Shown here piece by piece: positions 35,372 through 44,141 of a stretch of DNA of 64,000 bases. The position numbers and the translations under genes were made by a program. The notes under the pieces were generated by a model. It was not told the DNA's origin. It saw only the letters and a program-made list of their open reading frames with translations, and made no database searches. Origin of the DNA: UBA7359 sp964523895 (lineage in GTDB: Bacteria; Pseudomonadota; Gammaproteobacteria; Eutrophobiales; Eutrophobiaceae); contig CAZGBJ010000006.1 in NCBI GenBank assembly GCA_964523895.1, positions 48,672 through 112,671 of the forward strand. The letters are read 5' to 3'. Position 1 is the first letter of the stretch. Each line of letters starts with the position of its first letter.

Positions 35372-35968
35372 ATGTACCGAATTCTTCTCGCTGTATTGTT
35401 ATGCAGCATTCAATTTAATGTGTTCGCAGAAAGTGATGCAGTTGTTTTTGCTGGTGGGTGTTTCTGGTGTATGGAAAAACCTTACGATAAAATAGAGGGC
35501 GTTATAAGTAGTATTTCAGGATACACTGGCGGACATACAGAAAATCCGACATACCAACAAACCTCAAGCGGGACAACCGGCCATTACGAAGCAATACGCA
35601 TAGAATACGACCCAGAAAAAGTCAGTTATGAAAAATTATTAGATGTGTTTTGGAAAAATATCGATCCCTTTGATGGCCGTGGTCAGTTCTGCGACAAAGG
35701 ACCTCAATACCGCGCGGCTATTTTTACCAAAAACGATAATGAAAAAGAGTTGGCAACAAAGAGCAAGGAAGCATTACAAAAAAAACTAAATGGCAAAGAA
35801 ACCATCGTTACAGAAATACTTCCGGCTAAACAGTTTTATGCCGCTGAAGACTACCATCAGGATTACTACATAAAGAACCCAATACGCTACAGGTATTATC
35901 GTTTCGGTTGTGGCAGGGACCAGCGTCTTAAAGACATAGAGAATATTATAAGCGGGTCAAAAATCTAG
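35372..35968 (+). CDS. msrA: Peptide-methionine (S)-S-oxide reductase, exported
   Basis: A 198-residue MsrA with a cleavable Sec signal (about residues 1-19, ending VFAES). The active site is FAGGCFWCMEKPY near residue 29, with the catalytic Cys as the first Cys, followed by GYTGGHTENPTY. YRAAIF and DYHQDYYIKNP are conserved substrate-site segments. It works with the adjacent exported MsrB to repair oxidised periplasmic proteins. A C-terminal Cys in GCGRDQ may be the recycling residue. Confidence 0.93.
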   Translation: MYRILLAVLLCSIQFNVFAESDAVVFAGGCFWCMEKPYDKIEGVISSISGYTGGHTENPTYQQTSSGTTGHYEAIRIEYDPEKVSYEKLLDVFWKNIDPFDGRGQFCDKGPQYRAAIFTKNDNEKELATKSKEALQKKLNGKETIVTEILPAKQFYAAEDYHQDYYIKNPIRYRYYRFGCGRDQRLKDIENIISGSKI

Positions 35969-35982
35969 ATTAATTATAGATG

Positions 35983-36546
35983 TTAACTATTGGCTTTTTC
36001 ATTCTTTATCTCACGTAAAATAATAGTTAAAGCATAAAGCGCAGGTATCAATGGTAAGGCAGCAGTATACATACCAGACACATAATGGAATGTTCCGTCT
36101 TCCATAAAAGGAAACAGGTAATGAGATAGTTCAGCCATGGTCATGGCGACGATAAAAAAACTCAGAAAGTAATAGCCAAACTGTGTTTTCTTTAATAATA
36201 AAATTGCCCCAGTGATCCACATCGCTGGCGCCATGAATGCAGCAATCGTCATAAAGACTTGTTCCTGCACATGGAAACCAAAGATATCAGTTACAGCAAC
36301 TTCAAAATCAGTTAAGTATTCTTCATAAACGTGCAAAATGAAAAGGATGATCGTGATCAGATAAGGAATGATGACTTTATGCGGGTCGATCGGAGTTTTG
36401 TAAGTCGTGAAACGCCACAACACAAACCCTCCTGCAGATGCGACAGTAAATACAATTGCTGGTACTTTCCCCATGAAGTTATAAGCCATACTGACAAAAG
36501 CTATGATGAAGAGCATGACAAAGATATTGGTTAGTTTGTTGTCCAT
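35983..36546 (-). CDS. HXXEE-motif polytopic membrane protein
   Basis: A 187-residue protein with about six membrane helices. HVYEEY near residue 68 gives the HXXEE motif, and AELSHYLFPF near residue 140 supplies a second His within a helix, the pattern that defines the HXXEE domain family. The family has unknown function; the conserved polar residues within membrane segments suggest metal or substrate binding. It lies downstream of rpoH beyond a terminator-like hairpin and converges on msrA. Confidence 0.6.
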   Translation of the reverse strand: MDNKLTNIFVMLFIIAFVSMAYNFMGKVPAIVFTVASAGGFVLWRFTTYKTPIDPHKVIIPYLITIILFILHVYEEYLTDFEVAVTDIFGFHVQEQVFMTIAAFMAPAMWITGAILLLKKTQFGYYFLSFFIVAMTMAELSHYLFPFMEDGTFHYVSGMYTAALPLIPALYALTIILREIKNEKANS

Positions 36547-36590
36547 AAATTTTGTCTAAAATGAAATTTTAGTTTAAAGTGAAAGTTAAT

Positions 36591-36622
36591 TGTAAATAAA
36601 AATGGCTCCGAAGGAGTCATTT
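36591..36622 (-). terminator. Probable terminator of rpoH
   Basis: On the minus strand AATGACTCC, TTC, GGAGCCATT forms a 9-bp stem with one A/C mismatch and is followed by TTTTATTTA. It begins about 53 bp downstream of the rpoH stop. Confidence 0.65.
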
Positions 36623-36674
36623 GTTTATTAAGTTATTCATTCTTGATTCGTCCTTGTATCAAGTTACTTTAAGA

Positions 36675-37526
36675 TTACGCTGTTATTGCTTCCCGCAATT
36701 TTTTCATTGCGTTGCTTTCGATCTGCCTTATGCGTTCTGCAGAGACGCTATGTTCTGCAGCGAGTTCGTGCAGGGTTGACTTATCTTCGGCTAACCAACG
36801 TTTGGCGATGATGTCTTTACTGCGATCATCTAACAATGCAATAGCATTGTGTAGTGAGTTTTGGCTTTGTTCCTTGAGTTGTGCTGTTTCGATTAGCTCT
36901 TCCGGCCCCGCACTTTTGTTTTCAATATAGTGCGCAGGCGCATAGATTGCTTCGTCATCATCTTCATTGGCTGCGCCATCGAAAGAAGCATCGTAGTTGC
37001 TCATACGTTTTTCCATTTCAACGACTTCGCTCGGTTTCACGCCCAGCGTTTCAGCCACTTCATTTACTTCCTGCTGGTTTAACCAGCCTAAACGTTTTTT
37101 TGATGAACGAATGTTAAAGAAAAGTTTGCGTTGTGCTTTGGTTGTCGCAATCTTAACAATGCGCCAATTTTTTAGAATATATTCGTGCATTTCAGCACGT
37201 ACCCAATGTACGGCAAAAGAAACCAATCGAACACCGACGTCTGGATCGAAACGTTTTACCGCTTTCATTAATCCAACATTGCCTTCCTGAATCAGGTCGG
37301 CTTGTGCTAATCCATAACCGTTGTAGCCGCGGGCAATTTTTACGACGAAGCGCAAGTGCGACATAACTAATTGACGGGCGGCGTCGATATCTTCTTCTTC
37401 ACGGAAACGTCGAGCTAACACCTGTTCTTCTTCCAAAGACAGAATAGGCACTTGATTGACCGACGAGATGTAGCTCTCGATGGAACCTGTCGGTAATGCA
37501 AATTGTAGTTTTTTAAGCTGATTCAT
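36675..37526 (-). CDS. rpoH: RNA polymerase heat-shock sigma factor (sigma-32)
   Basis: A 283-residue group 3 sigma factor. Region 2 has LVMSHLRFVVKIARGYNGYGL and DLIQEGNVGLMKAVKRFDPD. The diagnostic RpoH box QRKLFFNIRSSKKRLGW follows near residue 131, and region 4 ends with SAERIRQIESNAMKKLR. It directs RNA polymerase to heat-shock promoters in the cytosol. GGGAAGG precedes the ATG. A perfect CIRCE operator lies 32 bp upstream of the start codon, an uncommon place for it. Confidence 0.98.
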   Translation of the reverse strand: MNQLKKLQFALPTGSIESYISSVNQVPILSLEEEQVLARRFREEEDIDAARQLVMSHLRFVVKIARGYNGYGLAQADLIQEGNVGLMKAVKRFDPDVGVRLVSFAVHWVRAEMHEYILKNWRIVKIATTKAQRKLFFNIRSSKKRLGWLNQQEVNEVAETLGVKPSEVVEMEKRMSNYDASFDGAANEDDDEAIYAPAHYIENKSAGPEELIETAQLKEQSQNSLHNAIALLDDRSKDIIAKRWLAEDKSTLHELAAEHSVSAERIRQIESNAMKKLREAITA

Positions 37527-37557
37527 ATAGAACCTTCCCTTAAATATTATGTAAATT

Positions 37558-37584
37558 TTAGCACTCTTGGTATATGAGTGCTAA
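37558..37584. promoter_or_regulatory. CIRCE operator (HrcA site) upstream of rpoH
   Basis: TTAGCACTC (37558-37566), nine bases, then GAGTGCTAA (37576-37584): both half-sites and the spacer length match the CIRCE consensus at every position. HrcA binds CIRCE and represses chaperone genes, classically groESL and dnaK. Here the site lies 32 bp before the rpoH start codon on the minus strand and no groE or dnaK gene is nearby, so rpoH is the only candidate target. Confidence 0.92.
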
Positions 37585-37601
37585 TAGTTTGAAAGGTTCA
37601 A
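37572..37601 (-). promoter_or_regulatory. Possible rpoH promoter overlapping CIRCE
   Basis: On the minus strand TTGAAC (37596-37601) precedes CTCATAT (37572-37578) by 17 bases. The first resembles both a sigma-70 and a sigma-32 -35 box; the second matches the sigma-32 -10 (CCCATNT) at 6 of 7 positions. The -10 lies within CIRCE, which fits occlusion by HrcA. The spacing is a little long for sigma-32. Confidence 0.35.
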
Positions 37602-37636
37602 TTGGTTTTTGCCTAAACCATTGATATCTTAGTATT

Positions 37637-38620
37637 TTATACCGGGTCTATGGCGCTTAAATGACGTTTTACCGAGATCCAGGAGCCACACAGGCCCAAT
37701 ATAATGCCGATTCCAATTAGTAGCAGGCTATTAACGAAACCGAGGCCGATTAGCTCAAAATTGCTGGCGTACAGGTTAGCCAGCTGTTTTACCGGGCCGC
37801 GTAGCATTTGCATAGATGTGCCAATCAATAGCCAGGCGATAATGCCGCCAAAAGCGCCATACCAGAGTCCGCTGTACAGAAACGGTCTTTGGATAAAACT
37901 GTCTGTGCCGCCAAATAGTTTGGTTATTTCAATTTCGGCGCGGCGGTTATATATGGACAAGCGTATGGTGTTGCCAATGATCAGTAATACACCGATAGCT
38001 AGTAACGTCGATAAAATAATAATGACGCGATTAATAATATCGAGCAGATAAAGTAAACGTTTGATCCACTGACTATCATATTGTGCGCTATCCACTTCCG
38101 GCATTGTTTGCAGTTCTTTGATCAAATTTTCGGTTTGTGTTTCATTCATGCCATCGGTGGCTGGCTTTATTAAAATGACATTCGGTAACGGGTTTTCATC
38201 AAGTGCATTTAGTGCGTCAGCAAAGCCAGATAGTTTTTGATATTCCGCCAGAGCATCAGCTCGATTAATTAACGTTGTTTCGTTAATCAATTCATTTTCT
38301 TTTAATTTGTTTGCAAATGTTGCTGCTTGTTTGTCATCAACCTCTGTTTGTAAAAACAACGTCACTTGTACGGAACCATTCCAATTGGAAGAAACAAAAC
38401 GAACATTATCGAGCAACAAATAAAAGCTGGTAGGTAATGCGAGTGAAATACCAATTACAGCGCTCGTTAAAATATTACTCAAAGGATATTTAGCGAATTG
38501 TCCCAGGCTAAAGATAAAGGCTTGTAAATGTTGCAATATCCACATATCAAAGCGACGTTTGAGTTCGCTTTTAATATTTTTATTTGGCAGGGTATTTTTT
38601 TTCTTGTTGACCGGCTTCAT
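37637..38620 (-). CDS. ftsX: Cell division protein FtsX
   Basis: A 327-residue inner-membrane protein with four membrane helices: one near residue 52 before a periplasmic domain, then three in the C-terminal half in the FtsX/MacB fold. AEIEITKLFGGTDSFIQRPFLY near residue 230 is a family motif. With FtsE it transmits ATP hydrolysis to periplasmic amidase activators at the septum. The start overlaps the ftsE stop by 4 bp. Confidence 0.95.
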   Translation of the reverse strand: MKPVNKKKNTLPNKNIKSELKRRFDMWILQHLQAFIFSLGQFAKYPLSNILTSAVIGISLALPTSFYLLLDNVRFVSSNWNGSVQVTLFLQTEVDDKQAATFANKLKENELINETTLINRADALAEYQKLSGFADALNALDENPLPNVILIKPATDGMNETQTENLIKELQTMPEVDSAQYDSQWIKRLLYLLDIINRVIIILSTLLAIGVLLIIGNTIRLSIYNRRAEIEITKLFGGTDSFIQRPFLYSGLWYGAFGGIIAWLLIGTSMQMLRGPVKQLANLYASNFELIGLGFVNSLLLIGIGIILGLCGSWISVKRHLSAIDPV

Positions 38621-39297
38621 GATTCTTCCATTGGTGTTCCGGCATGCGTTAGTATGCGACCCGATTTCAGGGTAATGATGCGTTTTTGTAAACGTTTGAT
38701 CATATCCAGATCGTGACTGGCGATCAGTACCGTTACGCCAACTTGATTAAACTGCTCAAATAATTTCATCGTGTCCCAGGACAAGGCTGGGTCAAGGTTT
38801 CCGGTAGGCTCGTCGGCGAGTAATATCGCTGGACGATGCACTACAGCGCGAGCGACACCAACGCGCTGCTGCTCGCCACCTGATAAAGACATGGGATAAC
38901 TGTTGATTTTTGGCAATAGACTGACTTTGTCCAATGCTGCTTGTACGCGTTTGCGAATTTCCTGGTGACGGTAACCGGCAATAACTAAAGGCAAGCCAAC
39001 ATTATCAAAAACAGTGCGATCATGAAGCAGACGGTGATCTTGAAACATGAAACCAATGTGTCGTCTGAATAAAGGGATACGACGATTGCGTACCCGTTCC
39101 AGATTTTGACCATTAATAATTATCTGTCCGCGTGAATGGCGATCAATTAAAGCAATTAAACGTAATAAGGTACTTTTGCCTGCGCCAGAACGACCGGTGA
39201 TGTAAACCATTGCGCCCTGGGCAATGTGTAGGTTGACATTGCGCAAGGCTTCATTGCCATCCGCATAAGTCATATTAACGTTAGTAAATCGGATCAT
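38617..39297 (-). CDS. ftsE: Cell division ATP-binding protein FtsE
   Basis: A 226-residue ABC ATPase. Walker A is TGRSGAGKSTLLRL near residue 36, the signature is LSGGEQQRVGVARA near residue 138, and Walker B is ILLADEPTGNLDP. It pairs with FtsX at the divisome. The usual FtsE start MIRFTNVNMTYADG is present. Its start overlaps the ftsY stop by 4 bp and its stop overlaps the ftsX start, so the three genes form one operon. Confidence 0.96.
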   Translation of the reverse strand: MIRFTNVNMTYADGNEALRNVNLHIAQGAMVYITGRSGAGKSTLLRLIALIDRHSRGQIIINGQNLERVRNRRIPLFRRHIGFMFQDHRLLHDRTVFDNVGLPLVIAGYRHQEIRKRVQAALDKVSLLPKINSYPMSLSGGEQQRVGVARAVVHRPAILLADEPTGNLDPALSWDTMKLFEQFNQVGVTVLIASHDLDMIKRLQKRIITLKSGRILTHAGTPMEES

Positions 39298-40250
39298 GTA
39301 TCGCTTACCAATAAGGCATCAATAAATTCAGAAGCATTAAACGGCCGTAAGTCATCAACTTGTTCGCCGATACCAATAAAACGTATCGGTATATTTAATT
39401 CATCAGCCAGTGAAAAAACAATACCACCTTTTGCTGTTCCATCGAGTTTGGTTAACACAATACCATCAACGCCGACACTGTCGTTAAATTGTTTTGCCTG
39501 GACCAAAGCATTTTGTCCGGTTCCCGCGTCTAATACTAGCAACACTTCTCTTTGTAAATCAGGATCAAACTTATTACCGAGTCGATGGATCTTTTTCATC
39601 TCCCCCATCAGATTATCTTTGTTATGCAATCTGCCGGCAGTATCAGCAATTAACACATCGATGTTTTTTGCTCGAGCAGATTCGAGCGCATCAAAGATAA
39701 CCGCGCCTGAATCAGAACCATGTGCTTGTGCAACGACAGTAATCTCGTTGCGTTCTCCCCAGACTTGTAATTGCTCAATGGCGGCTGCTCTGAAAGTATC
39801 TGCGGCAGCAAGCATGACGCTTTTTCCCTCAGCTTGTAGGCGTTTGGCCAGTTTGCCAATAGTTGTGGTTTTACCGACGCCATTAACACCGATGACCAGA
39901 ATCAAAAAAGGCTTATTTGTGTTGTCAGGTATCGTTAGCGCTTGTTCTACAGGCGCAAGCGCGGGCAATAAGACCTGTTTTAATTGTTGCAGTGGATTGC
40001 CTTCAGAATTCTTTTTAGATCCGGTCTTTAGAAGTTGTATAACTTGATCGGTCGTTTTAATGCCAATATCTGCCATTATTAGCCGATCTTCGAGTTCTTC
40101 CAGTGTGGCATTGTCGATTATCGTTTTATTTCGACCAAAAAGTCCGCCAAATAGACCACTACGCGTGCGTTGCAGGCGATCGGAGAGACTGGCTCTCTCG
40201 GTTTTATTCTCTGAATCTTTTTCGGCGTTTTTTTTCTTGAAACCAAACAC
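39294..40250 (-). CDS. ftsY: Signal recognition particle receptor FtsY
   Basis: A 318-residue SRP GTPase receptor. I choose GTG at 40250 because VFGFKKKN matches the usual short lysine-rich FtsY N-terminus; the frame is open 30 more codons to a GTG at 40340 with no family character. The NG domain has GVNGVGKTTTIGKLA (G1), DTFRAAAIEQL, DTAGRLHNKDNLM (G3) and TKLDGTAKGG. It receives SRP-bound ribosomes at the membrane. Shine-Dalgarno evidence for the start is poor, so this end is uncertain. Confidence 0.93.
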   Translation of the reverse strand: MFGFKKKNAEKDSENKTERASLSDRLQRTRSGLFGGLFGRNKTIIDNATLEELEDRLIMADIGIKTTDQVIQLLKTGSKKNSEGNPLQQLKQVLLPALAPVEQALTIPDNTNKPFLILVIGVNGVGKTTTIGKLAKRLQAEGKSVMLAAADTFRAAAIEQLQVWGERNEITVVAQAHGSDSGAVIFDALESARAKNIDVLIADTAGRLHNKDNLMGEMKKIHRLGNKFDPDLQREVLLVLDAGTGQNALVQAKQFNDSVGVDGIVLTKLDGTAKGGIVFSLADELNIPIRFIGIGEQVDDLRPFNASEFIDALLVSDT

Positions 40251-40375
40251 GAATGTGAAATATTTAATATGCTGTGGGACTTGCGGTATCCTACCACCAC
40301 ACGCAGCGAACTCATAAAGAGAAATGCACTCTAACGTCACAGAATTATAATCTCAATTAAATAGATAAAGACAAA

Positions 40376-41770
40376 ATGAAAGACAATAGGAAGTTAATAA
40401 AAATCACATTGCTTGCTCTAGCGTTAATAGCTCCAGGGCTTGCAATCGCAAATGTTCATGAATACCAGCTCGAAAATGGCTTGAAGGTTCTGGTTAAAGA
40501 AGATCATCGTGCGCCGGTTGTTGTGTCGCAGGTTTGGTACAAGGTCGGTAGTAGTTATGAGCATGATGGTATTACCGGTGTTTCGCATGCGTTGGAACAT
40601 ATGATGTTTAAAGGCACGCAAAAATACCCTAATGGTGAATTTTCCCGAATTATTTCAGAAAATGGTGGCCGTGATAATGCCTTTACTGGCTCAGATTACA
40701 CGGCTTACTTTCAAACAATGGAAAAATCCCGTTTGAAGATTAGTTTTGAACTAGAAGCCGATCGTATGCGTTTTCTAACCTTGCCCGAAGAAGAATTTGC
40801 AAAAGAGATAGAGGTCGTTAAAGAAGAGCGCCGTTGGCGTACCGAAGATAAACCTCAGTCTTATGTTTATGAAGTTAGTATGGCGACGGCTTTCCAAACC
40901 AGTCCTTATCGTTTTCCTGTCATTGGCTGGATGCAGGATTTGGATAATATGACGATTGAAGATTTGAGTGCTTGGTATCAGAAATGGTATGCGCCAAATA
41001 ATGCCACCGTTGTTGTTGTTGGCGATGTAAAGGCGGATGAGGTATTTGCTCTAGCCGAGGAATATTTCGGGCCATTACCCGCAGGTGAGCCAATTGCAAT
41101 GAAAGTATTGCAGGAAGTTGAACAGATTGGTGCCAAGCGCGTGAAAGTAAAGCGCCCGGCAGAGTTACCATATTTAATGATGTCTTATAAAACGCCCGTT
41201 GTTAAACCGGAAAGCGAAGATGAAAGTAATTGGAGTTGGGAACCATATGCTTTGGAAGTATTGGCGGGAATAATAGACGGCGGCAACAGTGCCCGTTTAA
41301 GCAGTCGAATGGTTCGAGGAACTGAAGTTGCTGCTTCAGCCAGTGCCGGCTATCGAATGGTATCGCGGTTGGATAATTTATTTATATTTTCCGGTACACC
41401 TGCACAGGGCAAATCTATTCAGGAACTGGAAGTGGCATTTCGAAGAGAGATTTTAGATCTGCGAAATAAACCTGTAACCGAGGCAGAGCTTCAACGTGTT
41501 AAGGCGCAAGTTATATCCAGTGATGTATATGAAAAGGATTCTGTTTTTTATCAAGCATTAATTATTGGCACATTAGAAACAGTGGGTTTGTCATGGCGCC
41601 TGGCAGATAGATATGTTGAGCGAGTTAAAGCAGTTACAGCGGAACAAGTTATGGAAGTAGCAAAAAAATATTTGATTGATGATCGCCTAACCATTTCTGA
41701 ACTCGAACCTTTGCCAATGGATAAGTCGCCGAAGAGAGCGCCAGCAGGAGGGTTCGGTCATGGTCATTAA
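40376..41770 (+). CDS. M16 family zinc metallopeptidase (catalytic partner)
   Basis: A 464-residue secreted M16 peptidase with a Sec signal ending near ALAIANV (about residue 27). The inverted zinc motif HALEHMMF (HxxEH) is at about residue 66, and the third ligand Glu lies about 75 residues on, in EVVKEERRWR. It resembles bacterial and mitochondrial processing peptidases and probably degrades peptides in the periplasm. It overlaps a second M16 gene by 11 bp, which lacks the zinc motif; such pairs form heterodimers. Confidence 0.92.
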   Translation: MKDNRKLIKITLLALALIAPGLAIANVHEYQLENGLKVLVKEDHRAPVVVSQVWYKVGSSYEHDGITGVSHALEHMMFKGTQKYPNGEFSRIISENGGRDNAFTGSDYTAYFQTMEKSRLKISFELEADRMRFLTLPEEEFAKEIEVVKEERRWRTEDKPQSYVYEVSMATAFQTSPYRFPVIGWMQDLDNMTIEDLSAWYQKWYAPNNATVVVVGDVKADEVFALAEEYFGPLPAGEPIAMKVLQEVEQIGAKRVKVKRPAELPYLMMSYKTPVVKPESEDESNWSWEPYALEVLAGIIDGGNSARLSSRMVRGTEVAASASAGYRMVSRLDNLFIFSGTPAQGKSIQELEVAFRREILDLRNKPVTEAELQRVKAQVISSDVYEKDSVFYQALIIGTLETVGLSWRLADRYVERVKAVTAEQVMEVAKKYLIDDRLTISELEPLPMDKSPKRAPAGGFGHGH

Positions 41771-43091
41771 AAAAATATTAAAAATTGTTATTTCAATATT
41801 ATTGTTTGTTAGTTGGACAGTTCAAGCATCACCTAAAATAGAAACATGGAAAACCAGTAAAGGAACAGAAGTTTATTATGTTCATGCGCCTGAGTTAGCA
41901 ATGGTTGATATGGAAATTGTTTTTGATGCCGGCGGTAGTCGTAATGCTGAACTGCCGGGTTTAGCCGCATTTACAAATGGTTTATTAAGTCAGGGCGCTG
42001 CTGGTCTTGATGCTGATGCGATTAGTAATGGTTTTGAGTCATTGGGTGCGGTTTATGGTTCGAGTTCTGGCTATGATTCGGCTTCAGTAACATTAAGATC
42101 GCTAACAGACGAGACTTTATTGGCAAAAGCGATTGAGAATTTAAAGCAAGTTATTTCAAAACCAGATTTTCCGAAAGATGCGTTGGAGCGAAATCGTTCG
42201 CGCGCTTTGATAGGTTTAAAAGCAAAACAACAATCGCCGGGTGCGCTAGCAAAAGATGCTTTTATGAGTGCGGTTTATCAGTCACATCCTTATGCAAGTC
42301 CTAACGATGGTACAGAAAAATCTATTAGCGCTATTAAACGCAAAGATATTACTGCGTTCTATAAAAAGTATTATGTTGCTAATAATGCAATGGTCGCCAT
42401 TGTTGGTGCGGTTGATCGCAAGCAAGCGGAACAGATGGCAGAAAACATTACTTCTGAGCTTCAACAAGGCAAAAAAGCAAAACCAATAGAAAATGTTAAA
42501 GTCCTGGATAAAGCGGACACAGTATTTATTGAACATCCTTCAGCACAAACGCATATCCTTATTGGCCAGCCCGGACTTAAGCGCGGCGATCCTGATTTCT
42601 TTCCGCTTTATGTTGGTAACCATGTGCTTGGTGGTGGTGGCATGGTGTCACGTTTGTTTATGGAAGTTCGAGAAAAACGTGGTTTGTCTTATAGTGCCTA
42701 TAGTTATTTTTCACCAATGCGTTTTAAAGGCCCATTCCTTGCCGGTTTACAAACTCGCTCAGATCAAGTGGATGAAGCGCTTTCTGTTTTGATGGAAAAT
42801 ATTAATACTTATATAGAAACAGGCCCAACCGAAGAAGAATTAATAGCATCCAAGAAAAATATTACCGGCGGTTACCCCTTACGAATTGATAGTAATAGCA
42901 AGATTCTTGGTTACCTTGTTGTCATTGCATATTATAAGTTGCCACTTGATTATTTGGATACATTTAATGCCAAGGTTGAAGCAGTAACAATTGATCAAAT
43001 CAAGGATGCGTTTAAACGTCGATTAACGCCGGATAAGTTAATTACCGTGATGGTCGGTTCATCAGAAGAAGAAAAGAAAGAAGGACCCTGA
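41760..43091 (+). CDS. M16 family protein without zinc motif (non-catalytic partner)
   Basis: A 443-residue paralogue of the upstream peptidase with its own signal peptide (about residues 1-22). Where HxxEH is expected it reads GLAAFTNGLLSQGAAG, so the zinc ligands are absent. The second-domain landmark RLFMEVREKRGLSYSAYS, which carries the Arg/Tyr substrate-clamp residues, is intact near residue 300. This is the division of labour seen in M16B pairs. rsmD follows after 4 bp. Confidence 0.9.
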   Translation: MVIKKILKIVISILLFVSWTVQASPKIETWKTSKGTEVYYVHAPELAMVDMEIVFDAGGSRNAELPGLAAFTNGLLSQGAAGLDADAISNGFESLGAVYGSSSGYDSASVTLRSLTDETLLAKAIENLKQVISKPDFPKDALERNRSRALIGLKAKQQSPGALAKDAFMSAVYQSHPYASPNDGTEKSISAIKRKDITAFYKKYYVANNAMVAIVGAVDRKQAEQMAENITSELQQGKKAKPIENVKVLDKADTVFIEHPSAQTHILIGQPGLKRGDPDFFPLYVGNHVLGGGGMVSRLFMEVREKRGLSYSAYSYFSPMRFKGPFLAGLQTRSDQVDEALSVLMENINTYIETGPTEEELIASKKNITGGYPLRIDSNSKILGYLVVIAYYKLPLDYLDTFNAKVEAVTIDQIKDAFKRRLTPDKLITVMVGSSEEEKKEGP

Positions 43092-43095
43092 GTTT

Positions 43096-43635
43096 TTGAC
43101 TAAGGTTCGCATTATTGCGGGTAAGTGGCGCGGAAGAAAACTGGAGGTCATGGATTCTCCCGGCTTGCGACCTAGCCCAGATCGCGTTCGTGAAACATTA
43201 TTTAACTGGTTACAACAAGAGATTGTTGGCGCCCGCTGTCTTGATTTGTTTGCTGGTTCCGGTGCATTTGCTTTTGAGGCCTTATCTCGTGATGCGTCAG
43301 AAGTGATTCTGGTTGAATCTGATCCGAAGAGTGTTGAATCATTAAGGCAGCATGCAGAAACATTGGGAAGTGAAAATCATACCATTCAACTTGCTGATGC
43401 GTTGAGCTGGCTTAAGCAAGGGATAAAAGATTTTGATATTATTTTTCTCGATCCGCCTTTTAAACAAGGATATATCGAAAAATGTTGTTCATTAATTCTT
43501 GAAGAATCATTGTTGAAGACTAACGGTTTGGTTTATATTGAGTCCGAGAAGAATTTAGCCTTGCCTGATGGTTGGCGCATTAAGAAACAAAAAAATGCAG
43601 GTCAGGTACAATCATTACTAATTGAACCAGCTTGA
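43096..43635 (+). CDS. rsmD: 16S rRNA (guanine(966)-N(2))-methyltransferase
   Basis: A 179-residue methyltransferase with a TTG start, matching the family N-terminus (RIIAGKWRGRKLEV). The SAM loop is CLDLFAGSGAFAFEALSRDA near residue 48 and the catalytic motif is FLDPPF near residue 117. It methylates G966 of 16S rRNA in the assembling small subunit. It is followed by coaD after 9 bp, a conserved pairing in bacteria. Confidence 0.95.
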   Translation: MTKVRIIAGKWRGRKLEVMDSPGLRPSPDRVRETLFNWLQQEIVGARCLDLFAGSGAFAFEALSRDASEVILVESDPKSVESLRQHAETLGSENHTIQLADALSWLKQGIKDFDIIFLDPPFKQGYIEKCCSLILEESLLKTNGLVYIESEKNLALPDGWRIKKQKNAGQVQSLLIEPA

Positions 43636-43644
43636 GAGTGAATA

Positions 43645-44124
43645 ATGGTAACTGCAATTTATCCCGGTACATTTGACCCGATCACAAACGGCCATGCTGA
43701 TATTGCTCAACGTGCAGCAAGCATGTTCGAAAAAGTCATTGTTGCTGTTGCAGATAGTGAAAGCAAACAAACCTTGTTTACAGTTAACGAGCGTGTTGCG
43801 CTAATAAGTAATGTTTTATCAAATATTAAAAATATAGAGGTCGTCCCGTTCAATGCTTTGGTTACAGATTTTGCACATGAAAAAAAGGCAAAAGTTATTG
43901 TTAGAGGTATTCGTTCAGTCTCAGATTTTGATTACGAATTTCAAATGGTGGGTATGAACCGTCAACTATTATCCGATGTCGAGACAGTCTTTTTAACGCC
44001 TGCTGAAAACTTAAGCTTTATTACTTCCAGTCTGGTACGGGAAATTTCATCATTTAATGGCGATGTTAGTAAGTTTGTCCATAAGTCGGTGTTAGCCGCA
44101 CTAAAAGAAAAGCACCAACAATAA
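43645..44124 (+). CDS. coaD: Phosphopantetheine adenylyltransferase
   Basis: A 159-residue nucleotidyltransferase for the penultimate step of CoA synthesis. AIYPGTFDPITNGHADI at the N-terminus carries the nucleotide-binding TxGH motif, and SSLVREISSFNGDVSKFV near residue 130 is the second conserved ATP-site segment. Length and ends match the family. It lies directly after rsmD. Confidence 0.97.
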   Translation: MVTAIYPGTFDPITNGHADIAQRAASMFEKVIVAVADSESKQTLFTVNERVALISNVLSNIKNIEVVPFNALVTDFAHEKKAKVIVRGIRSVSDFDYEFQMVGMNRQLLSDVETVFLTPAENLSFITSSLVREISSFNGDVSKFVHKSVLAALKEKHQQ

Positions 44125-44141
44125 AGTCTAGTTTTATACTC

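Noticed and set aside
39448..40047. A 199-codon plus-strand open frame
   Set aside because: It lies wholly antisense to ftsY, whose motifs are all intact; the composition (rich in Ser, Pro, Ala) is that of a shadow frame.
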